A DNA stretch of 33,804 bases from Fimbriimonas ginsengisoli Gsoil 348 (GCA_945881865.1 CAMCVK010000020.1:1-33804), one strand, 5' to 3'. Counted from the stretch's first letter, positions 1 to 7,445 are shown. The notes: a model not told the origin generated them from the letters alone. Made by a program: numbers and translations.

Positions 1-203
1 TTGTTAAAGAGCTCAACGTTCCGAAGGGCTTCGGCAGTCTGTTTCGCGGCATCTGGGTCGCTGCCAAGCCGGAAACACGTAAAAATGAGGAGTCCCGCGG
101 CGACGCTGCTGGCAACGCCTCCGAGATAAAAGAGGAATCGGGCGCAACCCGACACGAAGTCGGCAAAGACTTCCGAAACATCCCTTCCGCGGGAACTACT
201 CAT
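1..203 (-). CDS. Hypothetical membrane protein, N-terminal part (cut by window edge)
   Basis: The reverse strand from the ATG at 203 is open to the window edge, giving 67 codons. After a polar N-terminus (MSSSRGRDVSEVF) there is one hydrophobic stretch at about residues 19-46 (GCARFLFYLGG, then SSVAAGLLIFTCF) that could be a membrane segment, followed by a polar region with Ala and Glu. The start codon lies 4 nt beyond the efp stop, so it is probably co-transcribed with efp. I do not recognise a family. It is not the biotin carboxyl carrier protein that often follows efp. Confidence 0.6.
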   Translation of the reverse strand, partial: MSSSRGRDVSEVFADFVSGCARFLFYLGGVASSVAAGLLIFTCFRLGSDPDAAKQTAEALRNVELFN

Positions 204-207
204 AGGC

Positions 208-774
208 TTACTTCTTGACGCGTTCTAGATACCCATCGGTGCGGGTGTCCACTTTTATGACGTCGCCAATGTTGATGTGGAACGGCACAAGTACCACGGC
301 ACCGGTTTCTACGGTGGCGGGCTTGGTCGAACCGCTCACGGTGTCGCCCTTAAAACCGGGGTCGGTCTCGGTGACCTCAACCTCAACGAAGTTGGGAAGT
401 TCGTAGCTCAGCGTTTCTCCGTTTGCCTGAAGCGCAACGATCTTCGCCTCGTCCTTCAGATACTTGCCCTGGCTGCCAAAGATGGAAAGCGGAACCTCGA
501 ACTGCTCGTAGGTGTCCATGTCCATAATGGTCGCGTTCTGCATCTGCTTGAAAAGGTATTGCATTTCGACCTTCTCAATGAAAACGGGTTCCACTTTTTC
601 GCCGGAGCGGAAGGTCTTTTCGATCACCTGGCCGGTCTTGAGCTTTCGCAAGCGGGTTCGGACGAACGCGCCGCCTTTGCCTGGCTTCACGTGTTGGAAC
701 TCGATAATCGCCCACACGTCGCCGTCCATGATGAAACTCATTCCGTTTTTGAAATCGCTGGTATCAACCGCCAA
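208..774 (-). CDS. efp: Elongation factor P
   Basis: EF-P binds ribosomes stalled on consecutive prolines and stimulates peptide-bond formation. The 188-aa length is normal. The N-terminal KOW-like domain carries the loop HVKPGKGGAF, and Lys33 matches the lysine that is modified in E. coli (Lys34). The C-terminal OB domain ends in the conserved GDVIKVDTRTDGYLERVKK. The start is a TTG at 774, fixed by a GGAGGA Shine-Dalgarno 6 nt upstream and by the family N-terminus (xTxDFKNGM). It appears to lead a small operon with the edge gene. No lysine-modifying enzyme (EpmA/EarP type) is visible in the window. Confidence 0.97.
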   Translation of the reverse strand: MAVDTSDFKNGMSFIMDGDVWAIIEFQHVKPGKGGAFVRTRLRKLKTGQVIEKTFRSGEKVEPVFIEKVEMQYLFKQMQNATIMDMDTYEQFEVPLSIFGSQGKYLKDEAKIVALQANGETLSYELPNFVEVEVTETDPGFKGDTVSGSTKPATVETGAVVLVPFHINIGDVIKVDTRTDGYLERVKK

Positions 775-876
775 ACTAGATCCTCCGCAGACCGTTTAAT
801 CTGCCGTTGGATTTTGGCATATGCCTCGGCACCCGTGGTTATGGGAACGTCGGATTTCCGCCCGCCAGGGATGCTG

Positions 877-888
877 TAACCTAGCGCG
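877..888 (+). promoter_or_regulatory. Putative leaderless -10 box of the sialidase-like gene
   Basis: TAACCT at 877-882 is followed by six bases and then the ATG at 889, with no Shine-Dalgarno. This TANNNT-N6-start arrangement recurs at several other genes of the window and suggests transcription starting at or next to the start codon. Confidence 0.4.
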
Positions 889-2181
889 ATGTCGTTCGCG
901 CTCATCCTTGCAACCTTGTTCACGGCAAAAGTACCGGTTCTAGCACCGCTGCAGGCAGCTGGCGGTTGGGAAACCCGCACGATTGGGACCGGGGGCGAAA
1001 CGTTTGTTTCCACCGACGGCAAGGGTACGGTCTACATCTCAAGCCACATCCCGAGCCAGATTTTCACCAGCCGCGATTCCGGCGCGTCGTTTGGTGCGCC
1101 CGTCAGCTTTCCGGATTCGCTCGGAGACGTGACGCATCTACCGCTTCCCGACGGCCGCGTGATCGTGACCTACCTGGACCGGAAGCTCAACGGCCTCATC
1201 GCGCAGACTTCAAAGGACTACGGAAAGACCTTCAAGAAAGGAAATGCGCCCTTCAATCGCCCGCTCGACCGCGAGTGGCTCGCCTATGACGCGAAACGGA
1301 AACAAACCGCGCTGATCTACAGCGACGGCTACATCGGCGGGCCAAAATCGAAGGGCGTGTTTGTCGCGATGAGTGCGGATCACGGCATCACCTGGAAGGA
1401 GACCGCCCGGGTGGACAACGAGGCAGCCGGGAGCTATGCCATTGACCCGCACATTGCTTCCCTTAGCGATGGCACGCTCGTTGGCTTCTGGAACACGTCG
1501 GTTGACTACGACAAGGTGAATTCTTTCCGAACGGCCCGTTCGCTGGATGGCGGAAAAACGTTCATCGGTCACAAAACCCTCCAGGTGATTGACCCCGCGA
1601 GCGGCGACACCCAGGAACGCTGGATGCTAGGCGGCATGGCGTCGTTCGGCAAGAGCGAAGTATCGGCGTTTTTTGTTCGGTACGAGTCGATGGCTTTGGA
1701 GAGTGGGCCGCTGAACACGATGCGCGTGTGCGTTCGCACCAGTAAGGACGGCGGCCAGACGTTTGGCCCGGCCCGAAACGTGACACCTCCGGGTGAACTA
1801 ACGTCTGCCGCAGCAAGCTTTCTCGGGGGGCGACTTGACGCCACGGAGCCGTTTCGGCAGGTGATGGCCTGGGGGGCATATGACCCGATGGGGACCCTGC
1901 ACCTCATCTGGTTCGACAACCGCTACGGCCAAGCGCGTGTGGGCGATAAGGCGCTAAGCCGGTGGCAGTTGCGGCACGCGGCGCTTCGGCCCGGCGAGAA
2001 AGATGCCGTCAGCGAGCCGGTTGGCAAGCCATTCGCGGCGGCGCGACCGGCGCTCGACTTCATTTGCTGCGCCGCCGACCGGAATTTTGTTTACGTCACC
2101 TGGACGGAGAACCCAAATTCCGCCAGTGGCTACGACTTTACTGGCACGTTCATGTACGCACGGAAGAAGCTGGCCAGATAG
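889..2181 (+). CDS. Secreted sialidase-fold (BNR/Asp-box) protein
   Basis: This 430-aa protein has a signal-like hydrophobic N-terminus (MSFALILATLFTAKVPVLAP). At least five Asp-box motifs (S-x-D-x-G-x-T-F/W type) are spread along it: TSRDSGASF, TSKDYGKTF, MSADHGITW, RSLDGGKTF and TSKDGGQTF. Asp-boxes sit at blade turns of sialidase-type beta-propellers, so the fold call is secure. Sialidase activity is not: I do not see a convincing arginine triad or the FRIP motif, and the family includes many non-sialidase glycan-binding proteins. It is divergent from efp and convergent with the OYE-type gene across a palindrome-rich spacer. The ATG at 889 is preceded by a TAACCT box. Confidence 0.8.
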   Translation: MSFALILATLFTAKVPVLAPLQAAGGWETRTIGTGGETFVSTDGKGTVYISSHIPSQIFTSRDSGASFGAPVSFPDSLGDVTHLPLPDGRVIVTYLDRKLNGLIAQTSKDYGKTFKKGNAPFNRPLDREWLAYDAKRKQTALIYSDGYIGGPKSKGVFVAMSADHGITWKETARVDNEAAGSYAIDPHIASLSDGTLVGFWNTSVDYDKVNSFRTARSLDGGKTFIGHKTLQVIDPASGDTQERWMLGGMASFGKSEVSAFFVRYESMALESGPLNTMRVCVRTSKDGGQTFGPARNVTPPGELTSAAASFLGGRLDATEPFRQVMAWGAYDPMGTLHLIWFDNRYGQARVGDKALSRWQLRHAALRPGEKDAVSEPVGKPFAAARPALDFICCAADRNFVYVTWTENPNSASGYDFTGTFMYARKKLAR

Positions 2182-2189
2182 GAAGCGAG

Positions 2190-2400
2190 AGCCCAGCCAC
2201 GGCGGCTGGGGCTACACGCTTCGCGCAGGGTTACGGTGAGCCCGAAGGGCTGTAGCCGACGGCACCGTGCCGTCGCATCCGGCAACACGGGCCCGGACCC
2301 CGGCACGGGTTCCAGAACGGATTCCGTAGGCGCCGGTTGGTTTTTACCGGCGATAGGCAAGCAGAGCTTGCCCGGAGAACAGCGGGAGCAGAGCTCCCGC
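2190..2400. repeat. Cluster of short palindromes in a convergent spacer
   Basis: The 243-bp gap between two convergent genes is nearly filled by hairpin-forming repeats: 2190-2213 (AGCCCAGCC/GGCTGGGGCT, one bulge), 2239-2251 (AGCCC-GAA-GGGCT), 2257-2275 (CGACGGCAC-C-GTGCCGTCG), 2331-2352 (CGCCGGT/ACCGGCG), 2356-2372 (GGCAAGC-AGA-GCTTGCC) and 2382-2400 (GCGGGAGC-AGA-GCTCCCGC). The last two share the core AGC-AGA-GCT. None has a clean T-run, so they look more like REP-type repeats than simple terminators, although they may stop transcription from both sides. No gene was found in this stretch. Confidence 0.7.
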
Positions 2401-2424
2401 ACTCCAAAACCGGAACAGCGGGTT

Positions 2425-3471
2425 CTAAACGCCGGGATCGATGCCCTTCGAAAGACCGCTGACATCGTCCGGCGCGAGCGGACGAATCGGCTGCCCGGAA
2501 GCGGCTTTGTTCGCCCAATTGGCATCCGCGATAAGCCCGCGCGCCAGAACGGCGGCCTCGGCGTGGCCCCCGGAAAGGTAGTCGACCGCCGATTCCGGCG
2601 TCGGCAGGTTCCCTGCCACCAGGCGAGGCTTGTCGGAAAACTGATCGACCCAGTCTGGCAGCCACTTATCGGTGCCGAAGTAGCCGCGCCGAGATTCCTT
2701 CCAGCAACTGATGTCCCAAGCGTCCACTCCGGCTGCCTCCAGCGTCTCCAAAAACTCCCGAAGCGAGTCGGGCGTCACCGGCTGATTCTCGGCCGCCGGA
2801 TCGTCGGCGTGAATGCTGAATCGATACAGAAGTGGAACGTCCGGGCCGATTGCCTCGCGCACGGCTCGGGTCACGGCCTCTGGGAACGCGGTCAGCTTGC
2901 GCCACTTGTCCGTTCGATGGTTCACGTCTCCGCGCCAGAACTGGTGCAAAAGGTAGCCGTGAGCGCCATGAAGCTCGACGAAATCGCAGCCCGCCATGAT
3001 GCTTCGGCGGGCACCTTCTGCGAAGTCTTCGATTGCCTGCTCCACTTCGGCTTCCGTCATCGCGCGCGCCGGGTCGAAGCCGTCGCGTGTCCAGTCGGAA
3101 GCAGAAAGCGGTTGATGCCCCAAAAGACTCTCTTTGCTGGCTGCCCCGCCGTGGAAAAGCTGCGTTCCGAATAATGCGCCATGGTCGTGTGCCGCCTGCA
3201 CGCACTCGCGCCAACCGTCCGTGTAGCTATCGTCGGCGATGCCGACCGCGTTCCCCCATCCTCGTCCGTTCTGCGCCACAAAAACCGCCGCCCCGATGAT
3301 CGTTCCGGTGCCACCGGCCGCCCGTGCCCGGTACCAATCGACAATCCACGGCGTGATATGGCCAGATTCCGTCGCCTGGTTTAGGGTCATCGGGCCCATG
3401 ATGATGCGGTTAGGAAGGGCTACCTCGGCCCGACCGATGGCGAGAGGAGAGAAAAGTTCTGGGTGATGCAT
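2425..3471 (-). CDS. NADH:flavin oxidoreductase, Old Yellow Enzyme family
   Basis: FMN-dependent TIM-barrel oxidoreductase of 348 aa from the chosen start. The family N-terminus is present (LFSPLAIGRAEVALPNRIIMGPMT), and the central signature ELHGAHGYLLHQFWRGDVNHRTD corresponds to the OYE active-site and FMN region. Near the C-terminus PRLVAGNLPTPESA and AAVLARGLIADANWANK match the phosphate-binding strands. The usual YGGS after the N-R-D motif is replaced (KWRKLT). The ATG at 3471 was chosen over an upstream extension because GGGAGG lies 7 nt before it and family homology starts at MHHPELF. No iron-sulfur or C-terminal reductase domain is present, so it is a single-domain OYE; the substrate cannot be told. 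Confidence 0.88.
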   Translation of the reverse strand: MHHPELFSPLAIGRAEVALPNRIIMGPMTLNQATESGHITPWIVDWYRARAAGGTGTIIGAAVFVAQNGRGWGNAVGIADDSYTDGWRECVQAAHDHGALFGTQLFHGGAASKESLLGHQPLSASDWTRDGFDPARAMTEAEVEQAIEDFAEGARRSIMAGCDFVELHGAHGYLLHQFWRGDVNHRTDKWRKLTAFPEAVTRAVREAIGPDVPLLYRFSIHADDPAAENQPVTPDSLREFLETLEAAGVDAWDISCWKESRRGYFGTDKWLPDWVDQFSDKPRLVAGNLPTPESAVDYLSGGHAEAAVLARGLIADANWANKAASGQPIRPLAPDDVSGLSKGIDPGV

Positions 3472-3551
3472 TGGGCGGCCTCCCGGGTAACTACGTCGAT
3501 TCTGTACCAAAGAACGCCCACCGGCAGGGATTCCTCCGCGCACAATGGCAT

Positions 3552-3956
3552 GTGACCTTCGCATTCTCAATGAACATCACCGTGGAAGCGGCCGACCTTG
3601 ACGAGCTGGACCTCGTGAACAATGCGGTCTATCTGCGGTACGTCGAGACGGTCGCGCGGGCGCATGCCGATCTTTTGGGAATTGGCGGCGAGGTCATCTT
3701 GGCCATGAGCCGGGCGTTTGTGGTGCGTCGGCACGAGATCGACTACCACCTTCCGGCTCGTCTGGGTGACGTCCTTACCCTGCGAACCCGAATCGAAAAA
3801 TTCCAGGGAGCCCGCGCGGTGCGGGTGGTGCAAATTGAGCGAGACGGCGAAGTACTGGTGGTCGCCCGAACCGAGTGGACGTTCATCGATTTGGAGACCC
3901 TTCGGCCGGTGCGGATGCCGAAAGAGTTTCAGGCCCACGTTACGATTGAAGAGTGA
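3552..3956 (+). CDS. Hotdog-fold acyl-CoA thioesterase (4HBT/YbgC-like)
   Basis: A protein of 134 aa from GTG 3552 (an ATG at 3570 is the alternative; an open frame reaches back to TTG 3471 but would overlap the divergent gene). It shows the thioesterase superfamily pattern: beta-1 FSMNITVEAADLDELDLVNNAVYLRYVE equals the 4HBT D-x-x-x-x-V-x-x-x-x-Y-L-R-Y-x-E region, followed by HEIDYHLPARLGDVLTLRTRI and ARTEWTFIDLETLRPVRMP. Such enzymes hydrolyse acyl-CoA or acyl-ACP thioesters; the acyl group is unknown. It is divergent from the OYE-type gene with about 80 bp between starts, and its stop codon directly abuts the 3' end of rnpB. Confidence 0.82.
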   Translation: MTFAFSMNITVEAADLDELDLVNNAVYLRYVETVARAHADLLGIGGEVILAMSRAFVVRRHEIDYHLPARLGDVLTLRTRIEKFQGARAVRVVQIERDGEVLVVARTEWTFIDLETLRPVRMPKEFQAHVTIEE

Positions 3957-4283
3957 GAGTCGGTCTATAAGCCGGATTCTGTATTTGTGCAGCGATTTAT
4001 CTGCGCGACCAACCCGGAGGATCGGCGGGCAGCGTCATCTCCTCCCTATTTGGTCTTGCTTCCGGTGGGGTTTGCCCCCGACCGCCTTACGACGAATCGG
4101 CGTGAGCTCTTACCTCACGATTTCACCCTTACCCCGGCAAGCCGAGGCGGTTTGTTTCTGTTGCACTTTCCGTCGGGTCGCCCCGCCCCAACTTGCGCGA
4201 GCGCTCGTTGGGCACCGTGCCCTGTGAAGTCCGGACTTTCCTCTCCCCTGCAAGCAAAGGAGCCGCTACCCGACCTACTCTCC
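3957..4283 (-). ncRNA. rnpB: RNase P RNA (bacterial type A)
   Basis: The reverse strand has the conserved ends of RNase P RNA. Near the 5' end is GAGGAAAGTCCGGACTTC (4244-4227) followed by ACAGGGCACGGTG. The 3' end is ACAGAATCCGGCTTATAGAC (about 3982-3963). The outer segments GAGT-A-GGTC (about 4283-4275) and GACC-G-ACTC (about 3965-3957) pair as helix P1. The length of about 327 nt is normal. The RNA cleaves the 5' leader from tRNA precursors. ORFs reading through this stretch are spurious. The 3' end abuts the thioesterase stop codon on the opposite strand. Exact ends may be off by a few bases. Confidence 0.95.
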
Positions 4284-4335
4284 CCTTGAGTGTAGCAGTC
4301 CGGTCGTTCGCGGTAGGATTTCGCAAAACCCTGCT

Positions 4336-4743
4336 ATGCAAAATCGATTCGACCGAACCCGACAAGACCACCGGCAGGAACGGGCGGAGGATTATGTCGA
4401 ATTGATCGAGGCTCTGATCGCCGAGCGAGGCGAAGCGCGGGCGGCCTACCTTGCGGAGCGACTTGCAGTAAGCCAAGTGACGGTCTCCAAGACGCTGCAG
4501 CGGCTTTCTCGCGAGGGGTTTGTTTCGCTTGCGCCGTACCGGAGCATCTTGCTCACCGAGAAAGGGGCCGAGCTTGCGGCGTCCGCCCGGGCGCGGCATC
4601 AGATCGTTTTGGATTTTTTGTTGTCGCTTGGCGTCTCGCCCGAGACGGCGGAAGTCGATGCGGAAGGCATCGAGCACCACGTCAGCGAGGAGACGCTGGC
4701 GGCGATGTCGGCTTCGGTTGTTTCCCGCCGAGAAGGGGCTTAG
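4336..4743 (+). CDS. mntR: Manganese-dependent transcriptional regulator MntR (DtxR family)
   Basis: A 135-aa DtxR-family repressor. The N-terminal winged helix (about 17-75) contains the recognition helix VSQVTVSKTLQRLSREGFV. The dimerisation and metal part contains RARHQIVLDFLLSLGVSPETA and DAEGIEHHVSEETL. With a constant offset of 11, the B. subtilis MntR metal ligands are all present: D19, E22, H88, E110, E113 and H114. MntR binds Mn(II) and represses manganese uptake genes. No transporter gene is adjacent. The gene starts just upstream of divergent rnpB, and TAGGAT at 4312-ish lies about 16 nt before the ATG. There is no SH3-like third domain, as expected for MntR. Confidence 0.9.
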   Translation: MQNRFDRTRQDHRQERAEDYVELIEALIAERGEARAAYLAERLAVSQVTVSKTLQRLSREGFVSLAPYRSILLTEKGAELAASARARHQIVLDFLLSLGVSPETAEVDAEGIEHHVSEETLAAMSASVVSRREGA

Positions 4744-4745
4744 TC

Positions 4746-4766
4746 CGCGACCATTCCATGGTCGCG
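4746..4766. repeat. Hairpin of the CGACC/GGTCG family between convergent genes
   Basis: CGCGACCAT (4746-4754), loop TCC, ATGGTCGCG (4758-4766) is a perfect 9-bp stem just after the mntR stop. Its core differs at only two positions from the hairpin at 5795-5811 (CGACCCTTCCAGGGTCG), so it belongs to the same repeat family. It may also act as the terminator between mntR and the convergent two-TM gene, although it lacks a T-run. Confidence 0.6.
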
Positions 4767-4825
4767 AACTTCCATTCGCCTTGTTACGCGGCCCGATTCG
4801 GGACGATCACTTTGCATGCGTCGGC

Positions 4826-5569
4826 TCAACCCTCAGTCTTGAGGTGGAGTGGATCTTCGGAAGTTGCTGTTTCGTTGGTGGAGTTTTCGGTCTCGGAAAC
4901 TCCCGATGACCGGTGGCATTCGAGGGCGACCACATCGGAGAGCCCCTGGAAGAATTCGAGGCCCTTACGCCGGGTGAGCCTTAGGATGTAGCTGTAGAGC
5001 AGTACTCCGAGACCGAGAACGGCTCCGAACACTGAAAGTGCGAGCCAGAGCGGTTGTCCTGGGGCAGGGAAGTTCACCAGGAGCACGATCAAGAGAATGA
5101 GAGGCGTGTGCAGACCGGCGAAGTAAGCGAGTTGCGCGGACTGTCTGAAAACTACTCGGGTGCGGCCTTTTCGACTCGTAACATTTAATTTGGAGTTTGA
5201 GAGCCAGGAGTCAGCAATTTGGATCGACTTCGTACGTGGCGTTGAGGTTAGTGTCACGAATCGGCCTTGCTTGGTAAGAAACTCGTTGAGCTCCTCCCAT
5301 CCGTCTTCGGAGAGTTCACCGTCGATGACCACTTCCCTTTCCTCGACCTGGCCGAGGAATGAGCGCTTGATGTTGGGCGGAAGCGGCTCGGCCAGCGCGG
5401 ACTTAAGGAACGTGGCGTCGATTCCGGCTTCGGCGGCAATCCGCTCTAGCTCGGAAATGGAGATGCCGGGGCTGTACCCATCTGCGCCGTCGCGACTGGC
5501 TTCTTGTAATCGAGCCGCTCTTTCCAGGATTCTCCCGGCTTCTCGCTCGCTCACAAATCGCTCTGCCAT
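4826..5569 (-). CDS. Conserved hypothetical protein with two transmembrane segments
   Basis: A 247-aa protein. The helical N-terminal region (residues 5-62; EREAGRILERAARLQEAS ... SISELERIAAEAGIDATFLKSAL) resembles a module common in bacterial two-TM proteins of unknown function. A soluble beta-rich middle follows (about 70-145), then two hydrophobic segments (about 150-170, LAYFAGLHTPLILLIVLLV, and about 176-197, PLWLALSVFGAVLGLGVLLY), then a cytoplasmic-type tail RLTRRKGLEFFQGL and an acidic C-terminus. No enzyme motif was found. The ATG at 5569 is preceded by TAAATT and six bases with no Shine-Dalgarno, suggesting a leaderless start. A HicB-like gene ends 26 nt upstream on the same strand. 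Confidence 0.75.
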   Translation of the reverse strand: MAERFVSEREAGRILERAARLQEASRDGADGYSPGISISELERIAAEAGIDATFLKSALAEPLPPNIKRSFLGQVEEREVVIDGELSEDGWEELNEFLTKQGRFVTLTSTPRTKSIQIADSWLSNSKLNVTSRKGRTRVVFRQSAQLAYFAGLHTPLILLIVLLVNFPAPGQPLWLALSVFGAVLGLGVLLYSYILRLTRRKGLEFFQGLSDVVALECHRSSGVSETENSTNETATSEDPLHLKTEG

Positions 5570-5581
5570 TGCTTCAATTTA
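5570..5581 (-). promoter_or_regulatory. Putative leaderless -10 box of the two-TM gene
   Basis: On the reverse strand TAAATT (5581-5576) is followed by GAAGCA and the ATG at 5569, which is the TANNNT-N6-start pattern. Confidence 0.35.
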
Positions 5582-5595
5582 CAATATGCAGGCCC

Positions 5596-5766
5596 TTAGC
5601 GAGATTGACTTCGCGCGGCCAATAGCTCTTCCATCGCCGAAACCACGTTCTCTCGGGCCGGCGCTTTGGTTGAACCTTGGGAAAACGCACCGGGAACCTC
5701 CGGGATCGTCGCGATCCACGTCCCGTCATCGCCTTCTTCCAAGTTGATTGTGATTTCCCGCGCCAC
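5596..5766 (-). CDS. Small HicB-like antitoxin-domain protein (no HicA partner)
   Basis: A short frame reads GTG (5766) to TAA (5596), 56 aa. The sequence has the HicB N-terminal pattern: ITINLEEGDDGTWIATIPEV then PGAFSQGSTK and a helix NVVSAMEELLAAR, matching the HicB consensus of two strands, an acidic turn, W-x-A-x-x-P-x-x-P-G-x-x-S-x-G-x-T and a helix. HicB proteins normally neutralise the HicA mRNA interferase and add a C-terminal DNA-binding domain. Here there is no DNA-binding domain, and no HicA-like frame lies on either side. It is therefore an orphan single-domain member whose function is uncertain. It ends 26 nt before the two-TM gene. Confidence 0.75.
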   Translation of the reverse strand: MAREITINLEEGDDGTWIATIPEVPGAFSQGSTKAPARENVVSAMEELLAARSQSR

Positions 5767-5794
5767 GGTGCGATTGCTACCTCAGAGAAGTCTG

Positions 5795-6052
5795 CGACCC
5801 TTCCAGGGTCGGAATAAAACCTGGCTTGCCTCCCCGGGTCGCCACGCGACCCGGGGCTATCGTCGATGACCCCGCCGGGGTCAGGGAGGAGCAGAACAGA
5901 GCGAGGAGATCAATGCAGCCCGTAAGCCGTAATTCCGTCGGACGGGCGGATGTCTCTACTGACCCCGGACGGGGTCACAGCCCAATAGCCCGGCGGTCGC
6001 GAAGCGACCCCGGGAAGGCTAACGCAACACCAAGCCGACCCTGAAAGGGTCG
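5795..6052. repeat. Array of six hairpins with a GACC/GGTC core
   Basis: The spacer of about 350 bp without a gene (5767-6112) holds six imperfectly spaced palindromes: 5795-5811 (CGACCC/GGGTCG), 5832-5856 (CCCCGGGTCGC-CAC-GCGACCCGGGG, 11-bp arms), 5867-5883 (TGACCCC/GGGGTCA), 5960-5977 (TGACCCC/GGGGTCA), 5989-6014 (CCCGG-C-GGTCGC-GAA-GCGACC-CCGGG) and 6036-6052 (CGACCCT-GAA-AGGGTCG). The stems differ in length and loop but share GACC/GGTC. A seventh member lies at 4746-4766. The pattern resembles REP/BIME-type elements. Confidence 0.75.
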
Positions 6053-6100
6053 CAGCACCACCTACGATAGCGCCGTCTTCCCTAAATCCCCGCCGAGATG

Positions 6101-6112
6101 TACGATAGGGCC
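6101..6112 (+). promoter_or_regulatory. Putative leaderless -10 box of the GH109-like gene
   Basis: TACGAT (6101-6106) plus six bases precedes the GTG at 6113. This supports 6113, rather than the ATG at 6098, as the start of the downstream gene. Confidence 0.35.
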
Positions 6113-7441
6113 GTGCCCGGATTTTCACGACGCGACTTCATCGGCGGATTCACCGCCCTTTCGGCTTCCCTCACGGGGATGATGGCCTTTGCCACCCCGG
6201 GCGTTAAACCCCGCAAGCACCCTTCGATGCGGAAGGTTCGGTTCCAGGCGATGGACCGCGTCCGCGTCGGCATCATCGGCGTGGGTGGGCGCGGAACCGG
6301 CGTCCTCAGCGACTTTCTGAACACCGGCCACGTCGACCTGATCGCCGCCTGCGACATCAACCCGGCGGCGACCGCCCGGGCGACGCGCCTGGCGAAATCC
6401 AAAGGCCAAAAAGAGCCCGCACTGTACGGAAAGAACGAGAAAGATTTCGAAAACCTGTGCAAACGGGACGATCTCGACCTCGTGATCATCGCGACACCCT
6501 GGGATTGGCACGTGCCGATGGCGGTTTCCGCGATGAAAAACGGCCACCACGCGGCAGTTGAGGTTCCGGCGGCCAACACCCTGGCCGAGTGCTGGAAGCT
6601 CGTCGAAACCTCGGAAGAAACCCGCCGCCACTGCATGATCCTCGAAAACTGTTGCTATGGCTATACCGAGATGATGGTGAAGCTGATGTGCGACGCGGGC
6701 GAGTTTGGCGAGATCGTCCACGGCGAAGCCGCTTACATCCACGACCTTCGGGCCATCCTGCTGGAAGACGCGAGCGAGGGCCTGTGGCGCCGCTTCCCGC
6801 ACATCAAAGAGAACGGCAATCTGTATCCGACCCACGGCCTTGGCCCGGTTGCGCAGTACATGAACGTAAACCGCGGCGACCGGTTCGAGACGTTGGTCAG
6901 CCTATCCTCACGTGAGGCGTCGCTGACCGAGTACCGCGACCGAACGCAGGCCGCCGACAATGCGAAGCGCAAAGAAAAATACCAGTGCGGCGACATGAAC
7001 ACCAGCATCCTTCGCACGGCCAAGGGGCGAACCGTGATGCTGCAACACGACGTCGTGACGCCCCGGCCGTACACCCGGCACAACATGATCTCGGGCACGA
7101 AGGGCACCTTCGCGGACTATCCGGCACGAATCTATCTGGACCGAATGGGCGACGACTCCTGGCACGACTTGAAGGAGTTCACCGATAAGTACGAGCACCC
7201 GTACTGGAGAAAGAACGGCGAGCTCGCCCGGAAGTCGGGCGGCCACGGCGGCATGGATTTCATCATGGCCTACCGCCTTGTCGAAACCATGCGACAAGGC
7301 GACGTGCCGGACATCGACGTTTACGACACCGCCGCGTGGAGCGCGCCGAAGGCCCTCAGCGAGGCCTCGGTGAAGCGCGGCGGCGCGCCCCAGGCGTTTC
7401 CCGACTTCACGCGGGGCGACTGGGACGTTAAGCCGAAGTAA
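6113..7441 (+). CDS. Gfo/Idh/MocA-family protein, glycoside hydrolase family 109-like, Tat-exported
   Basis: About 442 aa from GTG 6113 (447 aa from ATG 6098). The N-terminus carries a twin-arginine signal (SRRDFIGG plus a weakly hydrophobic stretch ending near TPGVKP). A Rossmann fold follows with GIIGVGGRGTG and AACDINPAATARA. The segments DLDLVIIATPWDWHVPMAV, MILENCCYGY and NLYPTHGLGPVAQYMNVNRGD match GH109, NAD-dependent alpha-N-acetylgalactosaminidases that cleave by an oxidation/elimination mechanism on a tightly bound NAD. Tat export fits a protein exported folded with its cofactor. The exact substrate is not provable; other Tat-exported Gfo/Idh oxidoreductases look similar. It is convergent with the large hydrolase, 4 bp between stop codons. 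Confidence 0.85.
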   Translation: MPGFSRRDFIGGFTALSASLTGMMAFATPGVKPRKHPSMRKVRFQAMDRVRVGIIGVGGRGTGVLSDFLNTGHVDLIAACDINPAATARATRLAKSKGQKEPALYGKNEKDFENLCKRDDLDLVIIATPWDWHVPMAVSAMKNGHHAAVEVPAANTLAECWKLVETSEETRRHCMILENCCYGYTEMMVKLMCDAGEFGEIVHGEAAYIHDLRAILLEDASEGLWRRFPHIKENGNLYPTHGLGPVAQYMNVNRGDRFETLVSLSSREASLTEYRDRTQAADNAKRKEKYQCGDMNTSILRTAKGRTVMLQHDVVTPRPYTRHNMISGTKGTFADYPARIYLDRMGDDSWHDLKEFTDKYEHPYWRKNGELARKSGGHGGMDFIMAYRLVETMRQGDVPDIDVYDTAAWSAPKALSEASVKRGGAPQAFPDFTRGDWDVKPK

Positions 7442-7445
7442 GCCT

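Noticed and set aside
738-905. 55-aa frame on the minus strand upstream of efp (MSANDIALGYSIPGGRKSD...)
   Set aside because: It overlaps the efp start by 37 bp and the sialidase start, contains the efp Shine-Dalgarno, and has no ribosome site or family of its own.
4129-4680. Protein-coding frames across 3957-4283 on both strands
   Set aside because: This region is RNase P RNA: conserved 5' and 3' sequences and the P1 pairing are present.
5767-6112. Possible CRISPR array because of regularly recurring GACC units
   Set aside because: The units are palindromes of different length and sequence at irregular distances, with no constant repeat, no uniform spacer size and no cas gene.
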